A DNA stretch of 64,000 nucleotides from Leifsonia aquatica H1aii (GTDB lineage Bacteria > Actinomycetota > Actinomycetes > Actinomycetales > Microbacteriaceae). Position 1 is the stretch's first letter. Each line of letters begins with the position of its first letter. The notes beneath the pieces are model-generated. The model did no database searches, was not told the DNA's origin, and saw nothing but the letters and a program-made list of their open reading frames with translations. Of this stretch, positions 42,031 through 50,392 are shown piece after piece. The position numbers were made by a program, and so were the translations under genes. The DNA is taken from the NCBI RefSeq assembly GCF_000633535.1, contig NZ_AYMR01000024.1, positions 1 through 64,000 of the forward strand, in the 5' to 3' direction.

Positions 42031-42159
42031 GCCCGTCGCGCTCTGTACACTGTGTCGGTCCCGGTCTGAGAACTCGGACGTCGTGTCGAGGCGATCCGCG
42101 CGGATGACGCGTAGGGTCGCAAGAGGGCCTGACGCCATTCATCGCAGAAGAGGAGTGCC

Positions 42160-43524
42160 ATGAGCTACGCCGTGACCAATCCCGCCACCGGCGAGACCGT
42201 GAAGACCTTCGAGCCCATCGGCGACGCCGAGCTCGAGGCCGCCATCACCGCCGCCAGCGACGCCTACCGCGGCTGGTCGAAGTCGTCCACCGTCGAGGAG
42301 CGCGCCGCCCTCGTCCGCCGCGTCGGCGAACTGCATGTCGAGCGCCGCCAGGAGCTGGCCGACATCATCGTCCGCGAGATGGGCAAGCCGGTCGAGCAGG
42401 CGCTCGGCGAGGTCGACTTCGCCGGAGCGATCTACGAGTACTACGCCGACCACGCCTCCGAGTTCCTGCAGGACGAGCCGATCGCACTGCTCGACGGCGA
42501 GGGATCCGCGGTCGTGCGCCGGTCGGCGCTCGGCGTGCTGCTCGGCATCATGCCGTGGAACTTCCCGTACTACCAGGTGGCCCGCTTCGCCGGCCCGAAC
42601 CTGGTGATCGGCAACACCATCCTGCTCAAGCACGCCGAGCAGTGCCCGGAGTCGGCCGCGGCGATCGAGAAGATCTTCCTCGACGCGGGCTTCCCCGTCG
42701 GCGCGTACGTGAACATCTACGCAGGCCACGACCAGATCGAGAAGGTCATCGCCGACCGCCGCGTGCAGGGCGTCTCCCTCACCGGGTCGGAGCGCGCCGG
42801 AGCCGCCGTCGCCGAGATCGCCGGCCGCAACCTGAAGAAGGTCGTGCTGGAGCTCGGCGGCTCGGACCCCTTCATCCTGCTCTCGACCGACGACCTCGAC
42901 GCCACGGTGCAGAATGCCGTCGACGCCCGTCTCGACAACAGCGGGCAGTCGTGCAACGCGGCCAAGCGGTTCGTGATCGCGGACGACCTGTACGAGTCGT
43001 TCCTGGAGAAGTTCACCGCCAAGCTCGCCGAGGTGGAGGCCACGGACCCCACCAGCGAGGATTCGGCCCTCGGGCCGCTCTCGTCTCTTCGTGCGGCCGA
43101 GAACCTCGAGGACCAGGTGAAGCGCGCGGTCGAGCACGGCGCCACCCTGGTGCGCGGCGGCGGTCGCGACGGCGCCTTCTTCCAGACCACGGTGCTCACC
43201 GACGTCACACCGGAGAACCCGGCCTCGCAGGAGGAGTTCTTCGGCCCGGTCGCACAGGTGTTCCGCGCGAAGGACGAGGCGGACGCGGTCCGCATCGCCA
43301 ACGACACTCCGTTCGGCCTCGGCTCCTACCTGTTCACCACCGATGAGGAGCAGGCGCACCGCGTCGCCGACCAGATCGAGGCCGGCATGGTCTTCGTCAA
43401 CCTGGTCCTCGCCGACGGCGCCGAGCTGCCCTTCGGCGGCGTCAAGCGCTCCGGCTCGGGCCGCGAGCTCGGCCGCTTCGGCGCCGACGAGTTCGTCAAC
43501 AAGAAGCTCATCCGCATCGGCTGA
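42160..43524 (+). CDS. NAD(P)-dependent succinate-semialdehyde dehydrogenase
   Basis: A 454-residue aldehyde dehydrogenase with the Asn of MPWNFPYYQ, LTGSERAG cofactor turn, general base Glu231 in LELGGSDPF and nucleophile Cys265 in GQSCNAAKRF. The short N-terminus and the VRREMGKP-like block match the GabD2/SSADH group. It would oxidise succinate semialdehyde to succinate, finishing GABA breakdown. ATG follows AGAGGAG. Candidate -10 boxes TACACT (42046-42051) and TAGGGT (42113-42118) stand upstream. A strong terminator follows. Confidence 0.85.
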   Translation: MSYAVTNPATGETVKTFEPIGDAELEAAITAASDAYRGWSKSSTVEERAALVRRVGELHVERRQELADIIVREMGKPVEQALGEVDFAGAIYEYYADHASEFLQDEPIALLDGEGSAVVRRSALGVLLGIMPWNFPYYQVARFAGPNLVIGNTILLKHAEQCPESAAAIEKIFLDAGFPVGAYVNIYAGHDQIEKVIADRRVQGVSLTGSERAGAAVAEIAGRNLKKVVLELGGSDPFILLSTDDLDATVQNAVDARLDNSGQSCNAAKRFVIADDLYESFLEKFTAKLAEVEATDPTSEDSALGPLSSLRAAENLEDQVKRAVEHGATLVRGGGRDGAFFQTTVLTDVTPENPASQEEFFGPVAQVFRAKDEADAVRIANDTPFGLGSYLFTTDEEQAHRVADQIEAGMVFVNLVLADGAELPFGGVKRSGSGRELGRFGADEFVNKKLIRIG

Positions 43525-43541
43525 TCCGTCAGACGGCAGCA

Positions 43542-43577
43542 GAAGGCCCCGCGCACGCAATCGTGCGCGGGGCCTTC
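43542..43577 (+). terminator. hairpin terminator of the semialdehyde dehydrogenase gene
   Basis: Fifteen-base perfect arms GAAGGCCCCGCGCAC and complement around GCAATC, 17 bases after the stop codon. Confidence 0.8.
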
Positions 43578-43732
43578 CGCGTCTCCGTCGGGCATCCGTC
43601 GGGCATTCGTCGGCATTCGCCCGCTGCTCGCCACCGTGTCTAATCAGGCCCCTCGGATTCGACACCACGTCGACCGCGAAAGTCTCCGCTCCTCCGTACC
43701 GTGGCTTCCACACAAGTGCTTGAGGAGGAGCC

Positions 43733-44998
43733 GTGGCCCTGACGTTGGATCGGACGGAAGCGAACCCGCTGGATGAGGCGATCGCCCAATTGGACAGCGC
43801 GATCGCGACGCTCGGCTACGACCGGGGGATCCGCGACATGCTCGCCACCCCGCGCCGCGAGATGACGGTCGCCGTGCCCCTGCGGGCGGACGACGGCACG
43901 GTGACGGTGTTCACCGGTCACCGGGTGCAGCACAACTTCTCGCGCGGGCCGGCCAAGGGCGGACTGCGGTTCAGCCCGAACGTCACCCTGGAAGAGGTGC
44001 GGGCACTGGCGATGTGGATGACCTGGAAGTGCGCGCTCGTCGACATCCCCTACGGCGGCGCCAAGGGCGGTGTGCGGATCGACCCGCGCCTGCACAGCGA
44101 GGCGGAGCTCGAGCGGGTGACCCGCCGCTACACCAGTGAGATCCTGCCCATCCTCGGCCCGGAGCGCGACATCCCGGCGCCCGACATCGGCACGTCCGAG
44201 AAGACCATGGCCTGGATCATGGACACCTACTCCGTCGTCTCGGGCTACACCGTCCCGGGCGTCGTCACCGGCAAGCCGCTCAGCCTCGGCGGCTCCCTCG
44301 GACGCGCCAGCGCCACCTCCCGCGGGGTCGTGCACATCGCGCTCGCCGCGCTCCGCCACCGCGGGATCACCCCGGCCGGTGCGACCGCGGTCGTGCAGGG
44401 CTTCGGCAAGGTCGGCCGCGACGCGGTCTTCTTCCTGCACGAGGCAGGCGTGCGCGTCGTCGCCATCGCGGACCAGTACGGCGCGGTGCACAACCCCGCC
44501 GGCATCGACCCGGAGAGGCTGGCCGCCCACGTCGACGCCACCGGCTCCGTGGTCGGCTACATCGGAGCGGACGCCGCGGACAGCGGAGACGTGCTGGAGC
44601 TGGACGTCGACCTGCTCGTCCCCGCCGCCGTCGAGGGCGTGCTCAACGAGGAGAACGCGCACCGGGTGACCGCGCGCGTGATCGTCGAGGGCGCGAACGG
44701 TCCGACGACCGCCGCCGCCGACGCCGTGTTCGCCGCCAACGGCCAGCTCGTCGTCCCCGACATCCTCGCCAACTCCGGGGGCGTGATCGTCTCGTACTTC
44801 GAGTGGGTGCAGGCCAACCAGGCGTACTGGTGGCGCGTCGACGAGGTGGAGGCGCGGCTGGAGGAGCGCATGCTCGCCACTTGGCGGGACGTGCTCGAGT
44901 CCGCTCGTTCCCGCGACCTCACGCTGCGCGCCGCCGCGACGGCACTGGCTGTAGAGCGCGTCGCCGAAGCGCACCGGCTGCGCGGGCTGTACCCGTAG
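43733..44998 (+). CDS. Glu/Leu/Phe/Val dehydrogenase (glutamate dehydrogenase)
   Basis: A 421-residue hexameric-type amino acid dehydrogenase. Substrate-binding GPAKGGLRF, MTWKCALVDIPYGGAKGGV with the catalytic lysine, PAPDIGTSEKTMAWIMD and the Rossmann motif VQGFGKVGRDA are all present; the length fits NAD-dependent glutamate dehydrogenases. It converts glutamate to 2-oxoglutarate and ammonia or the reverse. GTG start with GAGGAGG. With the hut genes and the semialdehyde dehydrogenase it forms part of glutamate catabolism, though not in one operon. Confidence 0.9.
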   Translation: MALTLDRTEANPLDEAIAQLDSAIATLGYDRGIRDMLATPRREMTVAVPLRADDGTVTVFTGHRVQHNFSRGPAKGGLRFSPNVTLEEVRALAMWMTWKCALVDIPYGGAKGGVRIDPRLHSEAELERVTRRYTSEILPILGPERDIPAPDIGTSEKTMAWIMDTYSVVSGYTVPGVVTGKPLSLGGSLGRASATSRGVVHIALAALRHRGITPAGATAVVQGFGKVGRDAVFFLHEAGVRVVAIADQYGAVHNPAGIDPERLAAHVDATGSVVGYIGADAADSGDVLELDVDLLVPAAVEGVLNEENAHRVTARVIVEGANGPTTAAADAVFAANGQLVVPDILANSGGVIVSYFEWVQANQAYWWRVDEVEARLEERMLATWRDVLESARSRDLTLRAAATALAVERVAEAHRLRGLYP

Positions 44999-45037
44999 GC
45001 CGCCGGATCGGGCGTCCAGCCCGTCGGAGGGTCGGAA

Positions 45038-45104
45038 CGCCCGGGTGTTCAGAGCGCCCGGGTGTTCAGACAGGCCGGGTGTTCAGACCGCCCGGGTGAA
45101 CAGG
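45038..45104. repeat. four tandem copies of a 17-bp unit
   Basis: CGCCCGGGTGTTCAGAG and variants start at 45038, 45055, 45072 and 45089, exact 17-bp period; the last copy is CGCCCGGGTGAACAGG and codes for the end of the GNAT protein. Located between convergent genes. Confidence 0.8.
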
Positions 45105-45622
45105 TGGACGGTGATCGGCTGGTCGCCGTCGTGGATGTGGATGTCGCGCTCGGGGTCGGCGACGAAGCCGAGACTGCGGTACAGGGCGTGGGCCCCGGTC
45201 ATGTGCTCGCCGCTGTTGAGGGCCACGACCCCGTAGCCGCGGCTCCGCGCCTCGTCGAGGGTGAACGCGGTGAGGCGCGCTCCGATGCCGCGCCGGCGGG
45301 CGTCCGGGCTGACCGCCAGCAGGCGGAAGTAGAGCTCGCCCTCGCGGAGCGCGCCACCCAGATCGAATCCGGCGCGGAGGATGGAGACCGTGCCGACGAG
45401 CGTGCCGTCGGAATCGGCCGCGACCCACACCTCGTACTCGTCGGTGCGGCCTGCGGTGTCGAGAAGCTGAGCCCGGTATCCGTCGCTGATCGTGTAGTCG
45501 TGCTGGTACGCGGCGAAGCTGAGCTCGCCGATCGCCGCGTACTCCGTCGGGTCGGCCAATCGGATGACGAGGCCGTCATCCGGTGCTGTCGTCGGTGATC
45601 CCGTGGTCTCGGTCGTGCTCAT
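45083..45622 (-). CDS. GNAT-family N-acetyltransferase
   Basis: A 179-residue acetyltransferase with LAVSPDARRRGIGARL as the acetyl-CoA motif A and ALNSGEHMTGAHALYRSLGF at the C-terminus. The ATG at 45622 is chosen for its GAGGG spacing; the frame is open 14 codons farther. The stop region lies in a 17-bp tandem repeat. Substrate unknown. Confidence 0.8.
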   Translation of the reverse strand: MSTTETTGSPTTAPDDGLVIRLADPTEYAAIGELSFAAYQHDYTISDGYRAQLLDTAGRTDEYEVWVAADSDGTLVGTVSILRAGFDLGGALREGELYFRLLAVSPDARRRGIGARLTAFTLDEARSRGYGVVALNSGEHMTGAHALYRSLGFVADPERDIHIHDGDQPITVHLFTRAV

Positions 45623-45727
45623 CGGTGCCCTCGCGTCCTTCTCGTGCCGTGTCGCGCGGATCACGCTCCCACCGCCGACAAGAGCTCCAACAGCCGCGCG
45701 CCTCCCTCTCTTCCCTCCACTCGCTCG

Positions 45728-45785
45728 CGAGACGTGAGTCGTTGCGGGTGAACGAGGCCGCTCACCCGCAACGACTCACGTCTCG
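45728..45785. repeat. 58-bp palindrome with 24-base perfect arms
   Basis: Arms 45728-45751 and 45762-45785 are exact complements (begin CGAGACGTGAGTCGTTGC), with a 10-base loop. It lies between two minus-strand genes and ends six bases before the stop codon of the upstream one, so it could be its terminator, though without T run. Confidence 0.85.
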
Positions 45786-45791
45786 GCGTCG

Positions 45792-46835
45792 CTAGCGGTA
45801 GAGGGGGGTGCCGTCGGGGGCGGCGGGGACGGGGGTGCCGTCCACGTGGAGCGGCCAGGCGAGCTGCTTTCCGGCCGGGACGGCACCGAAGTCCGGGCGT
45901 CCGTCGGGGCCGCCCGCCAGGGGCGAGCCGTCCGTGAGGTGCGGCCAGGCGAGTGCGCGCTGCGGCACCGCGGGCGCCCCGGGCGCGGGAGCCGCGGACG
46001 AGGCCGGCGCAGCGGGCGCCGCAGGAGCCGCGGCCTGCACGGGCGGTTCCGGCGCCGGCGCCGGAACCGGCGCGGGCGCGGGGGCAGCGGGGAAGGCCGC
46101 GGGGGCGGGGGCCGGGGCCGTGAAGGACGGAGCAGCCGGGAACGGCTGCCCGTACCCGGGCTGCGGGTTCCCGGAGGGAGCATAGCCCGCCGCCGCGTAG
46201 CCGGGTGTGGCGTGCGTCGCGGCGCGCTGCTCGCGCGATCCGAGCAGGCCCCACAGCGGTACCAGGACGAAGCAGACACCCGCGACGATGCTGATCGCCC
46301 CGATGACGCGCCCGTAGAACTCGTAGTCCCACAGCGTGTTCAGCGAGTACGGCGCCGGCAGGGTCACGAGCACCGCGATGAGGGCCAGGGCGACGAGTGC
46401 GACGACGGCGAAGATGTCGGTGGGACGGCTGCGCCAGCGGTTCCAGATCAGGCGCAGCAGGTCGCCGAGGCCGAGCATCGCACGCACCCAGAGCAGGGTG
46501 GCGATGCCGAGGAAGAAGGCGGCGAACTGGTCGCCGACCGAGAACGGGCTGAGCCAGATGATCCCGATCCAGAGCAGGAGCAGATAGGCGTCGGCACCGA
46601 GCGAGGACAGCTCGAACCAGGAGGGTCGGAACCGGCCGATGAGGGAGTCCAGCCAGACCAGGAGGGCGAAGACGACCAGGGTGATGTTCGTCGCGATCAC
46701 ACGTCCCAGGGTCGCGCCGCTGACGCCGAACAGCACGAATCCGATGGAGAGCAGGGCTGCGATGATCACCGCCCCGATGAGCACGCGCGGGGCCCACCCG
46801 CCGATCGCACTGTTCCGGATGCCAGGTGTCGTCAC
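45792..46835 (-). CDS. hypothetical membrane protein with Pro/Ala-rich tail
   Basis: A 347-residue protein. About five hydrophobic helices occupy residues 15-195 (VLIGAVIIAALLSIGFVLFG and others), followed by about 100 residues of Pro/Ala/Tyr-rich low complexity and a C-terminal region with two similar short motifs, LAWPHLTDGSPLAGGPDGRP and LAWPLHVDGTPVPAAPDGTP. This double motif may be a small peptide-binding or surface unit. GTG at 46835 follows GGAAAGG. No function is recognised. Confidence 0.65.
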   Translation of the reverse strand: MTTPGIRNSAIGGWAPRVLIGAVIIAALLSIGFVLFGVSGATLGRVIATNITLVVFALLVWLDSLIGRFRPSWFELSSLGADAYLLLLWIGIIWLSPFSVGDQFAAFFLGIATLLWVRAMLGLGDLLRLIWNRWRSRPTDIFAVVALVALALIAVLVTLPAPYSLNTLWDYEFYGRVIGAISIVAGVCFVLVPLWGLLGSREQRAATHATPGYAAAGYAPSGNPQPGYGQPFPAAPSFTAPAPAPAAFPAAPAPAPVPAPAPEPPVQAAAPAAPAAPASSAAPAPGAPAVPQRALAWPHLTDGSPLAGGPDGRPDFGAVPAGKQLAWPLHVDGTPVPAAPDGTPLYR

Positions 46836-47023
46836 GTCGCACGCCTTTCCACGGGTTGCGGGGGCGCGATCGCCCCCGCCAGTCACGCTAACAGAACGGT
46901 GCGGAGCCGCATCCGGGCGGGCACCGACATTCTGATCCGGGTCGGCCACGCCTGCCGGCGCGGTCGGACCACGCGGAGGACGGCAGCCGCCGCCCGCGCG
47001 GCGGGACCGGGGTATCCGACCGC

Positions 47024-47054
47024 TTGACCTTGACGTAACGTCAAGATCTAGCGT
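47024..47054 (+). promoter_or_regulatory. MerR-type promoter: 19-bp spacer with operator
   Basis: TTGACC (47024-47029) and TAGCGT (47049-47054) are separated by 19 bp, and the perfect palindrome CTTGACGT-A-ACGTCAAG (47029-47045) fills the spacer. This is the classical layout of a promoter activated by MerR proteins through DNA distortion. Confidence 0.8.
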
Positions 47055-47093
47055 GGTGATCGCACCGCACGACGGAGACGGGAGGAGGAGCGC

Positions 47094-47855
47094 ATGGACT
47101 GGTCGATCCAGGACATCGCCCGCATGGCCGGCACGACGAGCCGCACCCTGCGGCACTACGACGGCATCGGTCTGCTGCCGCCGAGCCGGGTCGGAGGCAA
47201 CGGGTACCGCTACTACGACCGGGACGCGCTCGTGCGGCTGCAGCGCATCCTGCTGCTGCGCGACCTCGGGCTCGGCCTGCCGGCCATCGCCCGGGTCCTC
47301 GCCGATCGGGAGGATGCGGTGCCGGCGCTGCGCGACCATCTGGGGTGGTTGCGCGGCGAGCAGGAGCGGCTGGCGCGGCAGATCGCGTCGGTCGAGACCA
47401 CGATCCACGCGGTGGAGGAAGGAGAGCAGATCATGCCAGAGGACATGTTCGACGGGTTCGATCACACGAAGTACAAGGACGAGGTCGAGGAGCGCTGGGG
47501 GCGGGAGGCCTACGCGGCCTCCGACCGATGGTGGCGTGGGATGACGCCGACCCAGCGCCAGGGGTGGAAGGAGCGGCAGGAGCAGCTCGCCGCCGACTGG
47601 ATCGCCGCGGCGGGCAGCGGCGTCGCCGCCGACTCCGCCGAGGCGCAGGACCTCGCCCGCCGGCACGCCGAGTGGCTGGCGGACATCCCGGGCACTCCCG
47701 GCCACGGCGCGGGCGGTCCTCCGGCCGCCTACCTGACCGGCCTGGGCGACATGTACGTCGCCGACCCGCGGTTCGGCGCCACCTACGGCGGCGTCGAGGG
47801 CGCGACGTTCGTGCGCGACGCGCTCCGCGTCTACGCCGCCGCCCACCTCGGGTAG
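47094..47855 (+). CDS. MerR-family regulator with TipAS-like ligand domain
   Basis: A 253-residue regulator. Residues 1-70 are the MerR winged helix (SIQDIARMAGTTSRTLRHYD, YRYYDRDALVRLQRILLLR), 75-110 the coiled coil, and 115-250 a TipAS antibiotic-recognition domain (MFDGFDHTKYKDEVEERWG, then W-rich helices). In Streptomyces TipA this domain binds thiopeptides; here the ligand is unknown. Its own promoter has the MerR spacer architecture, so it is probably self-activating. No other gene follows in the same direction. Confidence 0.88.
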   Translation: MDWSIQDIARMAGTTSRTLRHYDGIGLLPPSRVGGNGYRYYDRDALVRLQRILLLRDLGLGLPAIARVLADREDAVPALRDHLGWLRGEQERLARQIASVETTIHAVEEGEQIMPEDMFDGFDHTKYKDEVEERWGREAYAASDRWWRGMTPTQRQGWKERQEQLAADWIAAAGSGVAADSAEAQDLARRHAEWLADIPGTPGHGAGGPPAAYLTGLGDMYVADPRFGATYGGVEGATFVRDALRVYAAAHLG

Positions 47856-47857
47856 GC

Positions 47858-47900
47858 CACGGCGTCGAGACGGCGGACCCTCCGCCGTCTCGACGCCGTG
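47858..47900. terminator. hairpin between convergent genes
   Basis: Twenty-base perfect arms (47858-47877 and 47881-47900, CACGGCGTCGAGACGGCGGA and complement) around CCC, beginning three bases after the MerR stop codon. Confidence 0.8.
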
Positions 47901-47947
47901 CGTGCGAGATCGAGCCGTCTCGGCGACGGGCCGGGAGCGCGCGCGGG

Positions 47948-48850
47948 TCAGGCGCGGCGGGCGCGGGTGCGGCCGCTGAGACGGTCGTCGAGCCAGTGCG
48001 CGGCGATCAGGCGCGACGGGCGCGACTCCCGCTCCGGTGTCGTGGCCGTCTCGGCCGGAGCCCGGTCGGGCTGCGTGCGGCGCACGAAGGGGCCGTCGGC
48101 GTGATCGGCGAAGCGGCCGCGGGCGGCCGCGTCCGATTCGAGCAGGATGCCGTCGCGCACGTCGACACGCGCGGCATCCTGCTCGTCGCGAAGGCCGACC
48201 GACTGCTCGGCCGTGCCTTCGAGTTCGCCCTCCAGCTCCGCAGCCCTTGCAACGTGCGGGAGCCGGATGGCGAAGAACGGGATGGTGAGGGCGCACAGCG
48301 GCCCGATCAGCAGGGCCTCGGCCAGCGTGCCGATGCCGACGTTGCCGCCGAGGAACCAGCCGATGATCAGCACCACGACCTCGATGCCGGTCCGCACCGC
48401 CCAGATCGGCCAGCCGGTTCGGGCGTGCAGCCCGGTCATCAGGCCATCGCGCGGGCCCGGCCCGAGCTGGGCGCCGATGTAGAGGCCGGTGGCGACGGCG
48501 AGCAGCGCGAGTCCGGCGACGAAGACCAGGACCTGGGCCCAGAGCTGCGTCTGCTGCGGGATGACCCACAATCCGAACTGGGCGCTCGGCCCGACCAGCA
48601 GCACGTTGAGCACGGTTCCGAGGCCCGGGCGCTGCCGCAGCGGGATCCAGAGCAGCAGCACCGCGAGGCCGACGACATTCGTGATCAGCCCGAACGCCCA
48701 TCCCGAGTGGATCGACAGCCCTTGGGCGAGCACATCCCACGGCGACACCCCGATCGCGGCGCGGATCATCAGCGCGATGGCCATCCCGTAGAGGAATAGG
48801 CCGATCAGCAGCTGGATGAGGCGCCGGGTGAGGAGGAGTCGCGGGGTCAC
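47948..48850 (-). CDS. YczE/YitT-like membrane protein
   Basis: A 300-residue membrane protein with five to six helices in residues 8-205, the conserved AAIGVSPWDVLAQGL and GAQLGPGPRDGLMTGL segments of the YczE family, and an about 90-residue hydrophilic tail. The GTG at 48850 is chosen because it directly precedes the conserved part; ATGs at 48883 and 48886 are possible. The pair of YczE-like gene divergent from a MocR regulator is common in bacteria, and the membrane protein is thought to move a vitamin B6-related or amino-acid-related compound, unproven. Confidence 0.8.
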   Translation of the reverse strand: MTPRLLLTRRLIQLLIGLFLYGMAIALMIRAAIGVSPWDVLAQGLSIHSGWAFGLITNVVGLAVLLLWIPLRQRPGLGTVLNVLLVGPSAQFGLWVIPQQTQLWAQVLVFVAGLALLAVATGLYIGAQLGPGPRDGLMTGLHARTGWPIWAVRTGIEVVVLIIGWFLGGNVGIGTLAEALLIGPLCALTIPFFAIRLPHVARAAELEGELEGTAEQSVGLRDEQDAARVDVRDGILLESDAAARGRFADHADGPFVRRTQPDRAPAETATTPERESRPSRLIAAHWLDDRLSGRTRARRA

Positions 48851-48859
48851 GATGACAAT

Positions 48860-48875
48860 CCAATCGCCCGATTGG
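48860..48875. promoter_or_regulatory. palindrome between YczE-like and MocR genes
   Basis: CCAATCG-CC-CGATTGG has perfect seven-base arms, with partial extra copies (CAATC at 48857, CCAATTC at 48891). Likely site for the MocR regulator. Confidence 0.6.
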
Positions 48876-48900
48876 CCTTCCATCAAGATGCCAATTCAGT

Positions 48901-48906
48901 TAAAGT
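48901..48906 (+). promoter_or_regulatory. -10 hexamer of the mocR gene (leaderless)
   Basis: TAAAGT, seven bases, then ATG at 48914, with no Shine-Dalgarno sequence. Confidence 0.55.
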
Positions 48907-48913
48907 GGCATGC

Positions 48914-50392
48914 ATGTCGGACCCTCAGCTCACCGCCCGCGCCCTCGAAGGGCTGCTCGGCCAGTGGCGGGGAGCCGGCTCCCAGTACCAGGAGCTCGCC
49001 GACCGCGTCCGGCTCCTGATCCTCGACGGGCGAGTCCCGATCGGCACCCGTCTGCCCGCCGAGCGCGACCTCGCCGGCCGGCTCGGGCTCAGCCGCACGA
49101 CGGTCGCCGCCGCCTATCGGCAGCTGCGTGAGGGCGGCTACGTCGACAGTGTGCGCGGCTCGGGAAGCGTCGCCCGCCTTCCCGGTCCGGCTCTCGCCCT
49201 CCCGGTCGGCGGCGGCGAGGGGATGCTCGACTTCACCAAGGCCGCGCTGCCCGCGGCTCTCGCCCTCCCCGCTGCGGCGCGCGCCGCCGCCGAGGAGCTG
49301 CCGCACTTCCTCCCGGACTCGGGGTACGACCCGGTCGGACTGCCGCATCTGCGCGAGGCCATCGCGGCGCGCTACACGGCGCGCGGTCTGCCGACCGATC
49401 CCGACCAGGTGCTGGTGACCGTCGGCGCGCAGCAGGCCATCGCGCTCATCGCGCGCACCTTCCTCGGTCGAGGGGACCGCGCCCTGGTGGAGATGCCGAC
49501 CTATCCGCATGCGACGGAGGCGCTGCGGCTGGCGGGGGCGCGGCTCGTCCCCATCACCGTGACGCCACCGGCGGAGGGGCCGCATCCCCTCGGGGCCGAA
49601 CCGGACGGCTGGGACGTGGACGCGATCGAGCAGACGATCCGTCGTGCGAGTCCCGCGCTGGCCTATCTCATCCCCGACTTCCACAACCCGACCGGCGCCT
49701 CGATGTCCCCGGCCACGCGCGAGCGCGTCCTGGCCGCGGCCGCGGATCACGGCACGATCGTCGTCGGCGACGAGACCACCGGCGAGCTCGACATCGACCG
49801 TGCCGGTGAGCACCTCCCGCTGCCGGTCTACGCCGAGCGGGCGGCCGGCGGTGCTCCGGTGCTCCTCATCGGGTCGGCGAGCAAGAGCCTGTGGGGCGGC
49901 CTGCGGATCGGCTGGATCCGCGCCGACAGGCCGCTCGTGCAGCGCCTGATCGCGGCCAAGCCGTCGACCGATCTGGGCACACCGATGATCGAGCAGCTGG
50001 TCGTCGCACGGATGCTGCCTCAGATCCCCGAGATCGTGGAGGAGCGGCGCGTCCAGCTACGCGAGGGGCGCGCCACGGTGCAGCGGCTGATCGCGTCCAC
50101 GTTCCCCGACTGGACGATGCCTCCGCTCCACGGCGGCCTCGCGGCATGGATCGGGATCGGCGCGCCGGTGAGCTCGGCCCTCGCCCTCGCGGCCCGCAAC
50201 CACGGGCTGCTGATCGCCGCCGGCCCGCGGTTCGGGCTGGACGGCGCCTTCGAGCGCTTCCTGCGCATCCCGATCACCTACTCGGTGGAGGAGACGGAGC
50301 GGGCGTTCGTCGCGCTGGAGCGCGCGTGGGCGGTCGCCGTGAACGAGCCCGCGCCCTACTTCGAGGCTGCGGCGCTGCCCAACGTGGTCTGA
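48914..50392 (+). CDS. MocR-type (GntR/aminotransferase) regulator
   Basis: A 492-residue fusion of a GntR winged helix (residues about 20-90: LADRVRLLILDGRVPIGTRL, ERDLAGRLGLSRTTVAAAYR) and a fold-type-I aminotransferase domain. The PLP lysine stands in GSASKSLWGGLRIGW, and LIPDFHNPTGASM is the conserved Asn-Pro motif. MocR proteins sense PLP or amino-acid adducts and regulate vitamin B6, GABA or taurine genes. The ATG at 48914 starts the conserved domain; an open frame upstream was ignored. The divergent YczE-like gene is the presumed target. The 3' end overlaps the convergent SDR gene by 37 bases. Confidence 0.9.
   Translation: MSDPQLTARALEGLLGQWRGAGSQYQELADRVRLLILDGRVPIGTRLPAERDLAGRLGLSRTTVAAAYRQLREGGYVDSVRGSGSVARLPGPALALPVGGGEGMLDFTKAALPAALALPAAARAAAEELPHFLPDSGYDPVGLPHLREAIAARYTARGLPTDPDQVLVTVGAQQAIALIARTFLGRGDRALVEMPTYPHATEALRLAGARLVPITVTPPAEGPHPLGAEPDGWDVDAIEQTIRRASPALAYLIPDFHNPTGASMSPATRERVLAAAADHGTIVVGDETTGELDIDRAGEHLPLPVYAERAAGGAPVLLIGSASKSLWGGLRIGWIRADRPLVQRLIAAKPSTDLGTPMIEQLVVARMLPQIPEIVEERRVQLREGRATVQRLIASTFPDWTMPPLHGGLAAWIGIGAPVSSALALAARNHGLLIAAGPRFGLDGAFERFLRIPITYSVEETERAFVALERAWAVAVNEPAPYFEAAALPNVV

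Noticed and set aside
42031-42159. tRNA or small RNA gene before the semialdehyde dehydrogenase
   Set aside because: No cloverleaf or TTCGAATCC-type T arm; only promoter-like hexamers and the ribosome site are visible.
45038-45104. CRISPR-like array
   Set aside because: Repeats are directly adjacent without spacers and one copy is coding.
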